DNA of 64,000 nt from Candidatus Dadabacteria bacterium (GCA_009837205.1 VXTZ01000022.1:1-64000); one strand, 5' to 3'. Numbered from the stretch's first letter, positions 52,090 to 61,192 are shown. Notes: generated by a model from the letters alone, not told the origin. Numbers and translations: made by a program.

Positions 52090-52768
52090 AATACCGGACT
52101 CAAAACCCCCTCAATCTTCTTTTTTCAAGCAGAGTTTTATTGCCGGCATCCTGATTATCGTCCCTTTCGGGGTGACCATTTTCATCCTCTACAAGCTGAT
52201 AAAGTGGATGCTTTTCTTTTTCAGCACTGGCCCTGCCGGGATACTACGCCACTTCATAGACGTCCCGCCCTACGTGTTTCAGGGACTCTCTTTTCTCATA
52301 GGAATCGTCGCCACACTGCTGCTGATCATTTTCCTAGGGGCTGTGACCAGGAACTTCGTTGGCAGGAGGATCATTCTGTTCGGCGAGTCTCTTATCTCGA
52401 AGATTCCGCTTGCGAGAGCTTTCTACGTGAGCGTGAAGCAGGTCGTGCAGACGCTTTTTTTCACCTCCCAGATGCAGAGCATGAGTAGGGTCGTGCTGGT
52501 CGAGTACCCGAGAAAAGGGATTCATGCCATAGCTTTCGTAACGGGAGTTACGCAGGCCGGGAGGAGCCATAACGTGACGGACCATAATCTTGTCAGCCTG
52601 TTTGTCCCCACGACGCCGAATCCGACAAGCGGCATTTACATTATGGTTCCGGAAGAGGACCTGCAGGAACTGGATATTTCCGTGGAAGACGCGTTTCGGC
52701 TTATAGTTTCCGCCGGGATCTCTCAAAGCGACTCCGATGTTTCTGGCCAAGATAAGAAAAACGGTTGA
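52067..52768 (+). CDS. DUF502 membrane protein
   Basis: 233 aa with two N-terminal helices (about 20-48, FIAGILIIVPFGVTIFILYK; then 70-95, FLIGIVATLLLIIFLGAVTR) and a soluble tail with AFVTGVTQAGRSHNVTDHN and LVSLFVPTTPNPTSGIYIMV, the DUF502 signature. The function is unknown. The start is TTG 52067 (AGGAAAG 6 nt upstream); ATT/ATA codons after GGGAGG are other options. It overlaps tilS at its 3' end. Confidence 0.85.
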   Translation: MTRNGRIKIPDSKPPQSSFFKQSFIAGILIIVPFGVTIFILYKLIKWMLFFFSTGPAGILRHFIDVPPYVFQGLSFLIGIVATLLLIIFLGAVTRNFVGRRIILFGESLISKIPLARAFYVSVKQVVQTLFFTSQMQSMSRVVLVEYPRKGIHAIAFVTGVTQAGRSHNVTDHNLVSLFVPTTPNPTSGIYIMVPEEDLQELDISVEDAFRLIVSAGISQSDSDVSGQDKKNG

Positions 52769-54149
52769 TTCCTTCGGGATGATCGCTCCCGGGGACGTGA
52801 TCGTCGCGGGAGTGTCCGGGGGACCAGACTCCATGGCCCTTCTCTTTGCCCTTTGGGACCTGCGGGAGTTTTATCCGGGCACAGATGTGATCGTTTCCCA
52901 CGTCAATCACGGGCTAAGGGGCGCCGAATCGGATGAGGACGCCGAGTTCGTCAGGGAAGCGGCCCAGCGACTCAGCTTTCCGTTTGAGTGCGTGCGGGTA
53001 GACACAGAGGGCTTCAGAAAAAAACGCGGACTTTCACTTGAGGACGCCGCCAGGGAGCTTCGCTACGGCTTTTTCAACGATGTTCTGACGAAGCATTCTG
53101 CCCAGAAGATCGCCACGGCGCACACGCTTAACGACCAGGCTGAGACGGTCATAATGAGGCTCATAAGGGGAAGCGGTTCCCAAGGGCTTGCCGGGATAAG
53201 ACCCTTAGTCGGTAACATAATACGTCCGCTCATAAACGTCACCAAGTATGAAGCCATGGAGTACCTCCAGTCAAAAGGAGAGCCCTGGAGGGAGGATTCT
53301 ACCAACAGTTCGGACGAATTTTTGAGAAACAGGGTAAGAAACGAACTTATTCCCCTGCTTGAGAGCTATAATCCTGCCGTCGAGCAGGTTCTCTCCCGTG
53401 TGGCGGCGGTCTGCGCCGCGGAAGCGGATTTCATTTCGGCCGAAGCCGAGAAAAGATTTCGGGGAATTGCTCGCGTTGTGGCAGGAGGCGTGCTCGGAGA
53501 CACGGAAAAACTTCTTCGCGAGCCCCCGGCGATCAGGTTCTCGGTAATGAGAAAATCGATTCTGGCCGTAAAGGGGGACCTGAACTCGGTTTCCGCAAAG
53601 CATCTTTTCTCGATTGACGAGGTGCTGCGTTCCAGTGAGCCCTCTGCTGAGATAAACCTTCCCGGCGGAGTCGTTTTTCACGCGGGGCACGGGGTTTTCT
53701 TTTTCACGCGCGAGGAGAGATTCCGCGAGTTCCCGCAAACCGAGATAAAAAACCACGGTACCCACAGGATCTCCCGGGATCTTGAGGTCGCTATTGAGCT
53801 TACGGATGACGCCTCTCTCTGGGGCGCGGCCGACGTCGGGCACTTCGCGCCCGAGAAAGTCGGTTTTCCCGTAACGCTCAGGAGCTTTTCCGAAGGAGAC
53901 AGGTTCGTTCCGCTCGGAATGAAGGGGGTCAAGAAGCTCAAGGATTTCTTCATTGACGAGAAAATACCTAGATTTCTTAGAAAAAAAGTGCCGGTTTTCG
54001 AAACCCGCGATGGAATAATCTGGCTGGGCGGTTTAAGAATGGATAACAGGTTCAAGGCGGATGAAACGAAGGGTCCGTGGCTCAGGATAAGAATTCGCGG
54101 TTCTTCGCAGAAGCTGCTTGACCTTGCGAAGAGTCTCCGGGCCTCCTAG
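52737..54149 (+). CDS. tilS: tRNA(Ile)-lysidine synthetase TilS
   Basis: Modifies the wobble C of tRNA-Ile(CAU) to lysidine. 470 aa: the PP-loop SGGPDS is at 27-32, with HGLRGAESDEDAEFV, HTLNDQAETVIMRL and a C-terminal domain (VTLRSFSEGDRFVPLGMKG, then KLKDFFIDEKIP). It overlaps the DUF502 gene by 32 nt and ends 4 nt into the convergent ROK gene. Confidence 0.95.
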   Translation: MFLAKIRKTVDSFGMIAPGDVIVAGVSGGPDSMALLFALWDLREFYPGTDVIVSHVNHGLRGAESDEDAEFVREAAQRLSFPFECVRVDTEGFRKKRGLSLEDAARELRYGFFNDVLTKHSAQKIATAHTLNDQAETVIMRLIRGSGSQGLAGIRPLVGNIIRPLINVTKYEAMEYLQSKGEPWREDSTNSSDEFLRNRVRNELIPLLESYNPAVEQVLSRVAAVCAAEADFISAEAEKRFRGIARVVAGGVLGDTEKLLREPPAIRFSVMRKSILAVKGDLNSVSAKHLFSIDEVLRSSEPSAEINLPGGVVFHAGHGVFFFTREERFREFPQTEIKNHGTHRISRDLEVAIELTDDASLWGAADVGHFAPEKVGFPVTLRSFSEGDRFVPLGMKGVKKLKDFFIDEKIPRFLRKKVPVFETRDGIIWLGGLRMDNRFKADETKGPWLRIRIRGSSQKLLDLAKSLRAS

Positions 54150-55090
54150 GATCTCTCCCCGAGCCCGGTTTCGGCCACGTAACACGCTCCCAGCACCCCC
54201 GCATCGTCTCCCAGGGCCGCTCTTTTTACTTGAAATCCCCTTTGCGCTCCCCCAAGACACCTTCTTTCGGCTTCCTCAATGGCTTTCCCGATAAAAAGTT
54301 CCCAGGCCCCCGAAAGCCCCCCGCCCACTACCACCGTCTTTACGTCGAGGATGTTTACGAGAATTGATATTCCCACCCCTAGGTTCGTCCCTAAGTCGTT
54401 CCATACCGAGATGGCCGCTTGGTCTTTTTCGCGCGCAAGCTCCGCTAGGCGCTCGGGGAGGGCCGATTCTTCGGTACCGGCGAGCCTTTTGCGGAGTTCC
54501 GGGTGCTCGCGGACGATTCTCTTTATCGCCACCTGGGAAACGTAGGTTTCAATGCAGCCCCTAGCGCCGCAGCCGCAAATGGGTCCCGACGGGTTAATCG
54601 TCATATGTCCCACCTCTCCGGCGAAGCCGTCTTCCCCCGGCCAGAGCTTTCCGTCGAGGATTATTCCTCCCCCGAACCCTGTTCCCAGGGTTATCATTAT
54701 CATCGAGTCTGATCCTCTGCCCGCCCCTGCCCGGTATTCTCCGAGAGCCGCGCAGGAAGCGTCGTTTTGTATAAAAACAGGGGTTGCGGTTCCGATTTTC
54801 TCCGAAAGGACTTCCGTAAACGGGAAATCTCTGGTGTTTGCTATGTTCGGGGCCTGGACGAGAATGCCGCTTGCGCGGTCAACGGTCCCCGGTACTCCTA
54901 TCCCGATTGCGGATACCCCTTCCCCGGCAAATCCTTCTATGAAGCCGGCCAGGTTCTCCATGAGCCGGGAGATGCCCATGTGGGCGTCCGAGAGGGTTTT
55001 TCTCTCGCCGAGCGTGCTTCCCTCCTCGGAGATGATTTTTCCCCTGATGTTGGTTCCCCCTATATCTATGCCAAGGAATTTCCGTTTCAT
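54146..55090 (-). CDS. ROK-family kinase (glucokinase-like)
   Basis: 314 aa: ATP-binding GIDIGGTNIRGKII, the catalytic INDASCAALGEYRAG (Asp), zinc motif CGCGARGCIE and GGGLSGAWELF. It phosphorylates glucose or another hexose; transcription-factor ROKs have an HTH that is absent here. The ATG at 55090 is preferred; a TTG at 55111 has no ribosome site. It is convergent with tilS and divergent from mltA. Confidence 0.9.
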   Translation of the reverse strand: MKRKFLGIDIGGTNIRGKIISEEGSTLGERKTLSDAHMGISRLMENLAGFIEGFAGEGVSAIGIGVPGTVDRASGILVQAPNIANTRDFPFTEVLSEKIGTATPVFIQNDASCAALGEYRAGAGRGSDSMIMITLGTGFGGGIILDGKLWPGEDGFAGEVGHMTINPSGPICGCGARGCIETYVSQVAIKRIVREHPELRKRLAGTEESALPERLAELAREKDQAAISVWNDLGTNLGVGISILVNILDVKTVVVGGGLSGAWELFIGKAIEEAERRCLGGAQRGFQVKRAALGDDAGVLGACYVAETGLGERS

Positions 55091-55306
55091 TTTTCCGTTT
55101 TCTGACTGCAAAAAAACTGCGGGCCGCTGCGGCCAAACTAACCCGAAATTTTTATTTTACCCTGTCTTTTCAGAAAAATACCCGTCCCGGCAGAGACCGG
55201 AGACACAGAATTTTTGCGCAAGCAGCATGTAACAAGGTATAAATTTATCCTGATTAGCGGGCGTTTCGCGTCGCATATTTTTCCTTTAGAGAACCAACAG
55301 GTTTAG

Positions 55307-56599
55307 ATGAAACAAAGAACCGCAGCTGTCCTGTCAGCCGTTTTCCTGCTCTTTCTCTACCTTTCCTGTGAAAGACCCCCGGAGATTCCGAGCCCCGAGT
55401 CCATGCGGGCGGTTCCCGCGTTCCCCGAGATGGACGACGACCTTTTCCCCGAGGGACTGAAGGAATCCATCGGTGCAAGCGTCGAGAAACTTTCGCAGAA
55501 AAAGGACTCCCAGCTCGTTTTCGGACAAAAAACCGTCTCCGCCGGAGACTACGCCCTTGCGCTCGGTTATCTTCTCGCCAAGCTTGAAGCGGGCGTTACC
55601 AAGGATGATTTCATAAAGGACGTAAGGGAAAATTTCGATTTCTACGGCTTTCCGGGAAAACCCTGGGGGAAGGTTTTTATAACCTCTTACTTTTCTCCGG
55701 TGCTCTCCGCTTCCCGAACCAGGACACCCCAGCACACCCAGCCGCTCTATGGGGTTCCCGACGACTTGGTACGTTTGAGGATAGACAGGTTCGTCGAGCG
55801 GTTCGAGAGATTTTCGTTTCTTGAGGAGGACAAAATCACCCGGGGAAAGCTTCAGTCCCTTTATGGCAGGGTCGCCCCTGGAGGCCCCGGCAGGACGTCC
55901 GAACTGGTTCCCTATTACTCACGAAGCGAAATAGACTCTGGGGGGAGGCTCAGGGGGAAAAGGCTCGAGATCGCGTGGGTAGACCCTGTTGACGCGTTTT
56001 TTCTTCAGATTCAGGGCTCGGGTAAAATAAGGTTCGCAGACGGAGAGGAGCGGGTCGTGGGCTACGCCGCCCAGAACGGACACGATTACGTGGCAATAGG
56101 GAAATTTCTCTTCGAGTGGATTCCGAGGGAAAAAATGAGCCTCTGGGCCATAGAAAGCCACCTGAGATCCCTCTCCTACGCAGAGAGGATGAATATCCTT
56201 TACAAAAACCCCAGTTACATTTTCTTCCGCGGACTTCCGGGCAAACCCGAGACCTCTTTCGGAACGGAAGTTGTCGACGGCAGAACCATAGCGACCGACA
56301 AGGCTTTTTTCCCCAGGGGAGCTCTGGCGTTCATGGAGCTTGAGAGACCGGTCTTCGAAACTTCCTCTTCGGTCGAGCCGTCACAGTGGGAGCCGGTTTC
56401 CCGCTTTGTCATTAACCACGACAGCGGGGGGGCTATAAAAGGGGCCCGCCGCGTCGACCTTTTCTGGGGGGAGGGAAAAGATGCCTCCCGGCACGCGGGT
56501 GTGATGAAAAACTGGGGAAAGTTCTTCTATCTGGTGCCGAAAGGGGAATTCCTGACGGTGCTTAGGGAAAAAAACGGCGGGCAGGGCCAAGGAGGATGA
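55307..56599 (+). CDS. mltA: Membrane-bound lytic transglycosylase MltA
   Basis: Outer-membrane lipoprotein of 430 aa (lipobox LSC at about 19-21). GKVFITSYFSPVLSASR, the barrel domain, and the catalytic 3D region ending FVINHDSGGAIKGARRVDLFW are MltA signatures. It cuts murein with 1,6-anhydro end formation. With Slt it gives two transglycosylases in the window. It is followed after 1 nt by the sucrase/ferredoxin-like gene. Confidence 0.92.
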   Translation: MKQRTAAVLSAVFLLFLYLSCERPPEIPSPESMRAVPAFPEMDDDLFPEGLKESIGASVEKLSQKKDSQLVFGQKTVSAGDYALALGYLLAKLEAGVTKDDFIKDVRENFDFYGFPGKPWGKVFITSYFSPVLSASRTRTPQHTQPLYGVPDDLVRLRIDRFVERFERFSFLEEDKITRGKLQSLYGRVAPGGPGRTSELVPYYSRSEIDSGGRLRGKRLEIAWVDPVDAFFLQIQGSGKIRFADGEERVVGYAAQNGHDYVAIGKFLFEWIPREKMSLWAIESHLRSLSYAERMNILYKNPSYIFFRGLPGKPETSFGTEVVDGRTIATDKAFFPRGALAFMELERPVFETSSSVEPSQWEPVSRFVINHDSGGAIKGARRVDLFWGEGKDASRHAGVMKNWGKFFYLVPKGEFLTVLREKNGGQGQGG

Positions 56600-56600
56600 G

Positions 56601-57503
56601 ATGACCGACGAAAAAACACTTACATGTTCCCAGGGGTCTTCCCAAAGCGGAGAACATCTCTACGGAACCGCTCTTGAGGTGAAGGACTGGTTTTTGCTTG
56701 AGTACTCCAAGGTATGGAAAAGGGACGCTTTTCCGGAAAGCGCGCTGCCGGAGGAGGTAAAGGAGCATCTCGGAGGTTTTCTTTCGTCTTTTGAGGAATC
56801 CAGGATTCAGCTGATAGGAGGGCCGGGACCGAGCAAGGGGAATCTCGCTTTTTACTACGCCCATTCTTCTGAGGTTTCCCCGAAACTCTACAGATTCGAA
56901 ATAGAAACATACGAAGACCTCCTCTCGATAGATCTCCCCGAGCTTGTCCGCACCGAAGAGATAGAGAAATTTTCCTGCGAAGAAACGCTCGTTCTGGTCT
57001 GCACCCACGGAGCCCACGACGGATGCTGTGCGGTCGCAGGGGCTGAAGTTTACAGGGAGCTTCTAAAAAAAGAGGGGATTTCTGCGTGGAGAACCAGCCA
57101 TGTGGGGGGCCACCGCTTCGCCGCCAACATGATCATGCTTCCCGAGGGGATATATTACGGGAGGGTGAACGGCGGAAATCTCGATGATGTGGTTTCCTCT
57201 CACCTTCGCGGCGAGATATTTCTTGACTGCTTCAGGGGAAGGTCGTGTTATTCTCAGACTTCGCAGGTTTCTGACTATTTTCTGAGAAGGGAGATAGAAA
57301 AACTCGGCATTTACGACATAAGATGGGAATTCGAGAAAGACAACGAGGATTATACCGCGGTTGAGTTCGGAGTGGAGGGGGAAACTACGGTTTACAGCAT
57401 AAACACAGTGGTCCTGAACAGTGGCGTAAAGATCCCGACGAGCTGCGATTCATCGGAAGTAAAGGGCATACCTCAGTTCTTTTTTTACAGCATCGTGCCC
57501 TAA
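56601..57503 (+). CDS. Sucrase/ferredoxin-like family protein
   Basis: 300 aa with CTHGAHDGCCAVAG and SHVGGHRFAANMIMLPEG, the two signatures of the sucrase/ferredoxin-like (thioredoxin-like Fe-S) family, plus an earlier Cys (TLTCSQGS). The biochemical role of bacterial members is not established; an Fe-S redox protein is likely. It is coupled to mltA (AAGGAGG in the mltA stop region) and convergent with cofD. Confidence 0.88.
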   Translation: MTDEKTLTCSQGSSQSGEHLYGTALEVKDWFLLEYSKVWKRDAFPESALPEEVKEHLGGFLSSFEESRIQLIGGPGPSKGNLAFYYAHSSEVSPKLYRFEIETYEDLLSIDLPELVRTEEIEKFSCEETLVLVCTHGAHDGCCAVAGAEVYRELLKKEGISAWRTSHVGGHRFAANMIMLPEGIYYGRVNGGNLDDVVSSHLRGEIFLDCFRGRSCYSQTSQVSDYFLRREIEKLGIYDIRWEFEKDNEDYTAVEFGVEGETTVYSINTVVLNSGVKIPTSCDSSEVKGIPQFFFYSIVP

Positions 57504-57545
57504 GAGCCAAAGAAAAAGAAAGAAGAGGATTCATGATCGCCCTGC

Positions 57546-58499
57546 CTAGGGCGAAGCGCGCCGCTGTCCCAGAGATTTTGTAAAATCAAGAATTTCCTGC
57601 GAAAGGCGTATCGAGCTTTGCTCGTCGGGGATCAGAGTGTCCGTGACGAAAACACTTACTCCGAGTGCTTCTATGGCGGCCGCCTCTCCCGCATCCGAGC
57701 GGTCGATTACGAGCACATCCAGAAAATCGGCGTAAAGTCTGGCCACCTGGGTCGAAGAAGCCTCCATTCCGAGTCCTCTCATGAGCTTGTCCGCCGGACC
57801 TTTAAGGGGTTTTCCGCGCATAAGGGGGCTCACGGCGACCTTGAGTCCCGGCGCAGCGACTAGCCTTTCTCTCACTTCCTTTATCTCGAGTATGGGGCCT
57901 ATGCTGATTATGGGATTGCTCGGGCATATGATCACCAGATCGGCGCCGTCTATCGAGTCAAGAAGCAGCGGGGCCGGAGAAGCCTCGCGCGCGCCCTTTA
58001 TCTTGACTCCCCGCACCTCGGGGCGCATTGCGTGCTTTATGTAGTATTCCTGGAAGTGCATCTCGCCCGCGTCCGTCTCTATCCATGTCTCGACCCTGTC
58101 GTCGCTCATTGGCAGTATGCGCATTTCCCCGAGGCCGAAGCGCTGCGCTATCTTTGAAGTGGATTCGCTGAGGGTCCCACCCCCGTCGCTGACGGCTTTT
58201 CTGAACAGGTGAGTGGCGAGGTCCCTGTCCCCGAGCCCGAACCACGTCGGGAAACCGAACCTTGCGGCGGCGCCCAGAAACTCGAACGTGTCGCCGCGGA
58301 GTCCCCACCCTTTTTTTTCGTCTATGCTTCCCGAGAGCCTGTAGATTATGGTGTCTATGTCCGGAGAGACCCTCATTCCGTAAAGGTCCATGTCATCCGC
58401 AGTGTTAACTATTACGGTGAGTTCGGACAGGGGAATTATCCCCGTGAGTCCCTTGAGAAATTTCGCGGCTCCGCTTCCGCCGCCAAGCGCCGTTATCAT
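57546..58499 (-). CDS. cofD: 2-phospho-L-lactate transferase CofD
   Basis: Joins the GDP-activated three-carbon unit to Fo to make F420-0 (or dehydro-F420-0). 317 aa: LGGGSGAAKFLKGL at the N-terminus, NTADDMDLYGMRVSPDIDTI, VIICPSNPIISIGPIL and SPLMRGKPLKGPADKLM. Partner of the CofC gene at 18 kb. Its presence implies F420-dependent enzymes in this organism; none is recognised in the window. Confidence 0.94.
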   Translation of the reverse strand: MITALGGGSGAAKFLKGLTGIIPLSELTVIVNTADDMDLYGMRVSPDIDTIIYRLSGSIDEKKGWGLRGDTFEFLGAAARFGFPTWFGLGDRDLATHLFRKAVSDGGGTLSESTSKIAQRFGLGEMRILPMSDDRVETWIETDAGEMHFQEYYIKHAMRPEVRGVKIKGAREASPAPLLLDSIDGADLVIICPSNPIISIGPILEIKEVRERLVAAPGLKVAVSPLMRGKPLKGPADKLMRGLGMEASSTQVARLYADFLDVLVIDRSDAGEAAAIEALGVSVFVTDTLIPDEQSSIRLSQEILDFTKSLGQRRASP

Positions 58500-58650
58500 C
58501 TGAGTTTCTCCGTGCCCCCGGATATTTCACCTGTAAGCTATTTGAGCCCCTTATCCGTGTCAAGCCGGGGACCGCACGGCCCCCTCCGGCAGCTTGAAAG
58601 TTGATACCGGCTCATATAGAGTTTAGTTCGTCTTTTCAAGGAAAACCCCG

Positions 58651-60243
58651 TTGGCATTCGATACCATAAAAAACAGACAGGGCCTTCTCACTAAAGCCCT
58701 GCTTCTTCTGCTCGCCCTTACCTTCGTTATCGGCTTCGGATACGTGGGAGGAATAAGCATAGGAGGGAGAGGCCCCAGCGGCGGAGCCGCGGTAGAGGTA
58801 AACGGGGACAAGGTTTCCCTCGCAGAGTTCTATAATCTCAGGGACTCGATGCTTGACCGCCTGCGCCGCAGCGACCAGGAGATCTCGGACGAGCTTTTCG
58901 AATACGTGAATTTTTCCGTGATCGACTCGCTGGTTAACAAGAAGCTTCTCGCCCAGAAGGCCGAGGAACTGGGGATCAAGGTAAGCCAGGAGGAGCTTTC
59001 AGACGCAATAAGAAACGATCCGGGGTTCCAGGTGGACGGCGCTTTCGTGGGGTTTGAACGCTACCGGGACTTTATTTCAAGGGGACTTAACCGCACCGTG
59101 AAGGATTTCGAGGATTCCTACAGGGAGGATCTCCTTGTGGAGAAGCTCGTTTCAGTTCTTGACAGTTCCGTAACGGCAAGCGACGAGGAGCTTTTAAGCA
59201 TCTACAGGACGCGCGAGGAGAAAATCGACCTTCACTACGTCTCGTTTGCGGCCCGGGATTACCTTGAGGGCCAGAAACCGAGCGAAGAGGAAATCGCCCG
59301 GTATTACAGAAAAAACACCGATCTTTTCTGGGAGCCGGAGAAACGCGCGGCGCGCTACGTAAAACTCACTCCCGGGGATTTCACCGAGGATGCCGAGGTT
59401 TCCGACGAGGAAATCGAGGCCTACTACACTACTTACCCGGAGGAATTTCTTTCCAAAGGGACCCCGAAACCATTTGACGACGTAAAGGGGGAGATAAAAA
59501 AGCAGCTTGTAGAGGGCAAATCAAAGCTTCTCTACAACCAGTTCCTTGAGGAGTTTCTCCGGAAAAGACGTTCCTTCTCAGACCTTCTTTCCGAAAAAAG
59601 CTCGCTTGAGGTGAAAGAAACCGCGGAGTTTACTCTCGGAGGCGCGGGCGGAGACGTCCCCGGCGCCATAAGAAGAGAGGCCTTTTCTGTAAAGAAAAAG
59701 AAGCTTTCAAACGTGGTACTTCGGGATTTCACCTGGTTTTTCGAGGTAACCCGGGTTCAATCCTCGAAGCGGTCGGGAATTGAGTCCGTGCGCGGGGAGA
59801 TTACCGAGGCCTTAAAAAGGGAAAAGGGCATCGATCGGGCCAGGGAATCCGCCGGGAACAGTCTCGCGAAAATAACCGCCTCGGGCAAAGGTTTCTCCGG
59901 GGTGACCAAGTCCATGGGTCTTTCGGTGGAGCGCACCGGTTTTTTCTCAAGGTCCGAGGATCCTCTGGACGTCGAATCGGGGGATTTCATTTCAGATGTA
60001 TTCGGGCTGAGAAGCAACCGTCCTACCCCCAATCGTGTTTACAAGTCGGGGGAGACTTTCTACATAGTGTCGCTTGCGAAGACAAAGCCCGCCGACAGCG
60101 GGTACTTCGGGATCGAGAAGGATTCTCTTAGGCGCCAGGAGGTCTCGTTGCGAAAGATGCTTGTGGTTGAACGCCTGCTTGAGAACCTCAGAGAAAGCTC
60201 CAAGATCTCACCCAACAAGAACCTTCTTTCCCAAGGAGGATAA
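58651..60243 (+). CDS. PpiD/SurA-like periplasmic peptidyl-prolyl isomerase
   Basis: 530 aa: one N-terminal membrane anchor (about 12-34, LTKALLLLLALTFVIGFGYV), a SurA_N-type chaperone domain (about 50-180, ELFEYVNFSVIDSLVNKKLL), then PPIase-like modules (RREAFSVKKKKLSNVV near 340). Layout and length resemble PpiD, which helps fold outer-membrane proteins. The parvulin core is diverged, so enzymatic activity is uncertain. The TTG start at 58651 has AAGGA 8 nt upstream; cofD is divergent. Confidence 0.85.
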   Translation: MAFDTIKNRQGLLTKALLLLLALTFVIGFGYVGGISIGGRGPSGGAAVEVNGDKVSLAEFYNLRDSMLDRLRRSDQEISDELFEYVNFSVIDSLVNKKLLAQKAEELGIKVSQEELSDAIRNDPGFQVDGAFVGFERYRDFISRGLNRTVKDFEDSYREDLLVEKLVSVLDSSVTASDEELLSIYRTREEKIDLHYVSFAARDYLEGQKPSEEEIARYYRKNTDLFWEPEKRAARYVKLTPGDFTEDAEVSDEEIEAYYTTYPEEFLSKGTPKPFDDVKGEIKKQLVEGKSKLLYNQFLEEFLRKRRSFSDLLSEKSSLEVKETAEFTLGGAGGDVPGAIRREAFSVKKKKLSNVVLRDFTWFFEVTRVQSSKRSGIESVRGEITEALKREKGIDRARESAGNSLAKITASGKGFSGVTKSMGLSVERTGFFSRSEDPLDVESGDFISDVFGLRSNRPTPNRVYKSGETFYIVSLAKTKPADSGYFGIEKDSLRRQEVSLRKMLVVERLLENLRESSKISPNKNLLSQGG

Positions 60244-60571
60244 TTCCCCGGGAAGTTTTCTTCCGAACGAGATGTAAATCCGGTATACTAAATCCTTAGT
60301 ATTTTACTGTAGGCCTACCGTTATAATTCATGATAGTGAACCGCTGTCGAAGGAGAGCGAGTAGCTTCCCAGATCCGGTCGCGTGCTAGGAAAAACGGAT
60401 CAAGAAACTTCAGATGAAAAGACAAATTTCTTTGGGGCCGTCTTTTTCCTGAACTTTCGCTGAACTCTTTAAGCCGATTTTTTATCATGGAGTTCCGGGA
60501 TTATCGAAATCATTTTTTTGCGGTCACCGCCTCCTTCCATAAGATTTTTTTATTTTCTCTGAGAAAAAAAA
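60244..60571. other. Gap between the PpiD-like gene and the retron locus
   Basis: No gene. It holds several short palindromes: TACTAA-ATCC-TTAGTA (60285-60300), GTAGGCCTAC (60311-60320), and an interrupted long inverted repeat from GGAAAAACGG (near 60389) to CCGTCTTTTTCC (near 60439). TTTTCTC-T-GAGAAAA lies just before the retron promoter. Some may be terminators; none has a clean stem plus T-run. Confidence 0.4.
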
Positions 60572-60599
60572 TTGACTTTTAGCAAATATCGTATAGCAT
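60572..60599 (+). promoter_or_regulatory. Promoter of the retron locus
   Basis: TTGACT (60572-60577), 16 nt, TAGCAT (60594-60599). It reads into the structured non-coding region and the three genes behind it. Confidence 0.4.
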
Positions 60600-60609
60600 T
60601 TAATCTTAA

Positions 60610-60626
60610 CTGAACTAATAGTTCAG
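60610..60626. promoter_or_regulatory. Operator-like palindrome in the retron leader
   Basis: CTGAACTA-A-TAGTTCAG is a perfect 8-bp inverted repeat around one base, lying just after the -10 of the retron promoter. It is the size and place expected for a Cro/CI-type repressor; the HTH gene at 61227 is the natural candidate. Confidence 0.5.
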
Positions 60627-60649
60627 ACGTTCTTTGACAACACCTTCAG

Positions 60650-60895
60650 GATTGGACTCGTCGAAGACCAAGCTTTTAGCTTGGTCGATGCGTACGCATC
60701 TTAACAGAAGCAGATGGCGAGGGTAGAGGGATCTTCATCTTTGAAACTTGTAGAAGATAGGTTCTCTCCCGGATCGTGTTATACCGGCGTTTAGGCGTGT
60801 GAGCCCTTGAGACCTGTGGAAGTATAGTTCGCATGATAGTATGCGACTGAAATAAGAGGATTGCGGAATTCGCTGTGTTTTTTTTCGGTCCAATC
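60650..60895 (+). ncRNA. Candidate retron msr-msd RNA
   Basis: The region ahead of the retron genes has the layout of a retron RNA. GATTGGAC (60650-60657) pairs with GTCCAATC (60888-60895), extended by CG/CG, as a possible a1/a2 helix. Inside are a 9-bp hairpin GACCAAGCT-TTT-AGCTTGGTC (60666-60686), a perfect palindrome GATGCGTACGCATC (60687-60700), and a long interrupted hairpin from about 60719 to 60770 with ATCTTC/GAAGAT at its core (msd-like). A further TCGCAT-GATAGT-ATGCGA hairpin is at 60829-60846. The boundaries and the branching G are not fixed; the a1/a2 helix is short. Confidence 0.45.
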
Positions 60896-60949
60896 GCATG
60901 GCGACTGGGCGAGAATGCCCGAAAAATTTTGCCCAAGGAGGTGAGTAAA

Positions 60950-61192
60950 ATGCTTTTAGATAAGCAGTTGTTAAAGAAGATGCTGAATACTCTCATAGAG
61001 CTAAAGGCGTCTATCCGTAACACAGCGGATTCCAGCGTTAATATCCGACTGGATGAGGTTATAGGCCAACTCCGGTCCATGATAGAAGGCAAAGAGCCTG
61101 AAGACGCGAACAAGATCTTGAATGGTCTTGGCAAGTTTTTGAAGATGCTACTAAGCATTGAGGCTTTGATAAGTTTCCTGTCTGATGATTAA
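60950..61192 (+). CDS. Unrecognised 80-aa protein of the retron operon
   Basis: First protein of the retron operon. A very strong ribosome site (AAGGAGGTGA, 60935-60944) sets the ATG at 60950; a reading from 60875 would start inside the RNA region. 80 aa, helical, with LLKKMLNTLIELKASIRNTA and a C-terminal amphipathic helix ILNGLGKFLKMLLSIEALIS that could insert into or lie on a membrane. No family recognised. It could be the effector or an RNA/RT-binding accessory. It ends as the HTH frame begins. Confidence 0.65.
   Translation: MLLDKQLLKKMLNTLIELKASIRNTADSSVNIRLDEVIGQLRSMIEGKEPEDANKILNGLGKFLKMLLSIEALISFLSDD

Noticed and set aside
60244-60949. CRISPR array
   Set aside because: The repeats here are single inverted repeats of different sequence, not spaced direct repeats; no cas gene is present.
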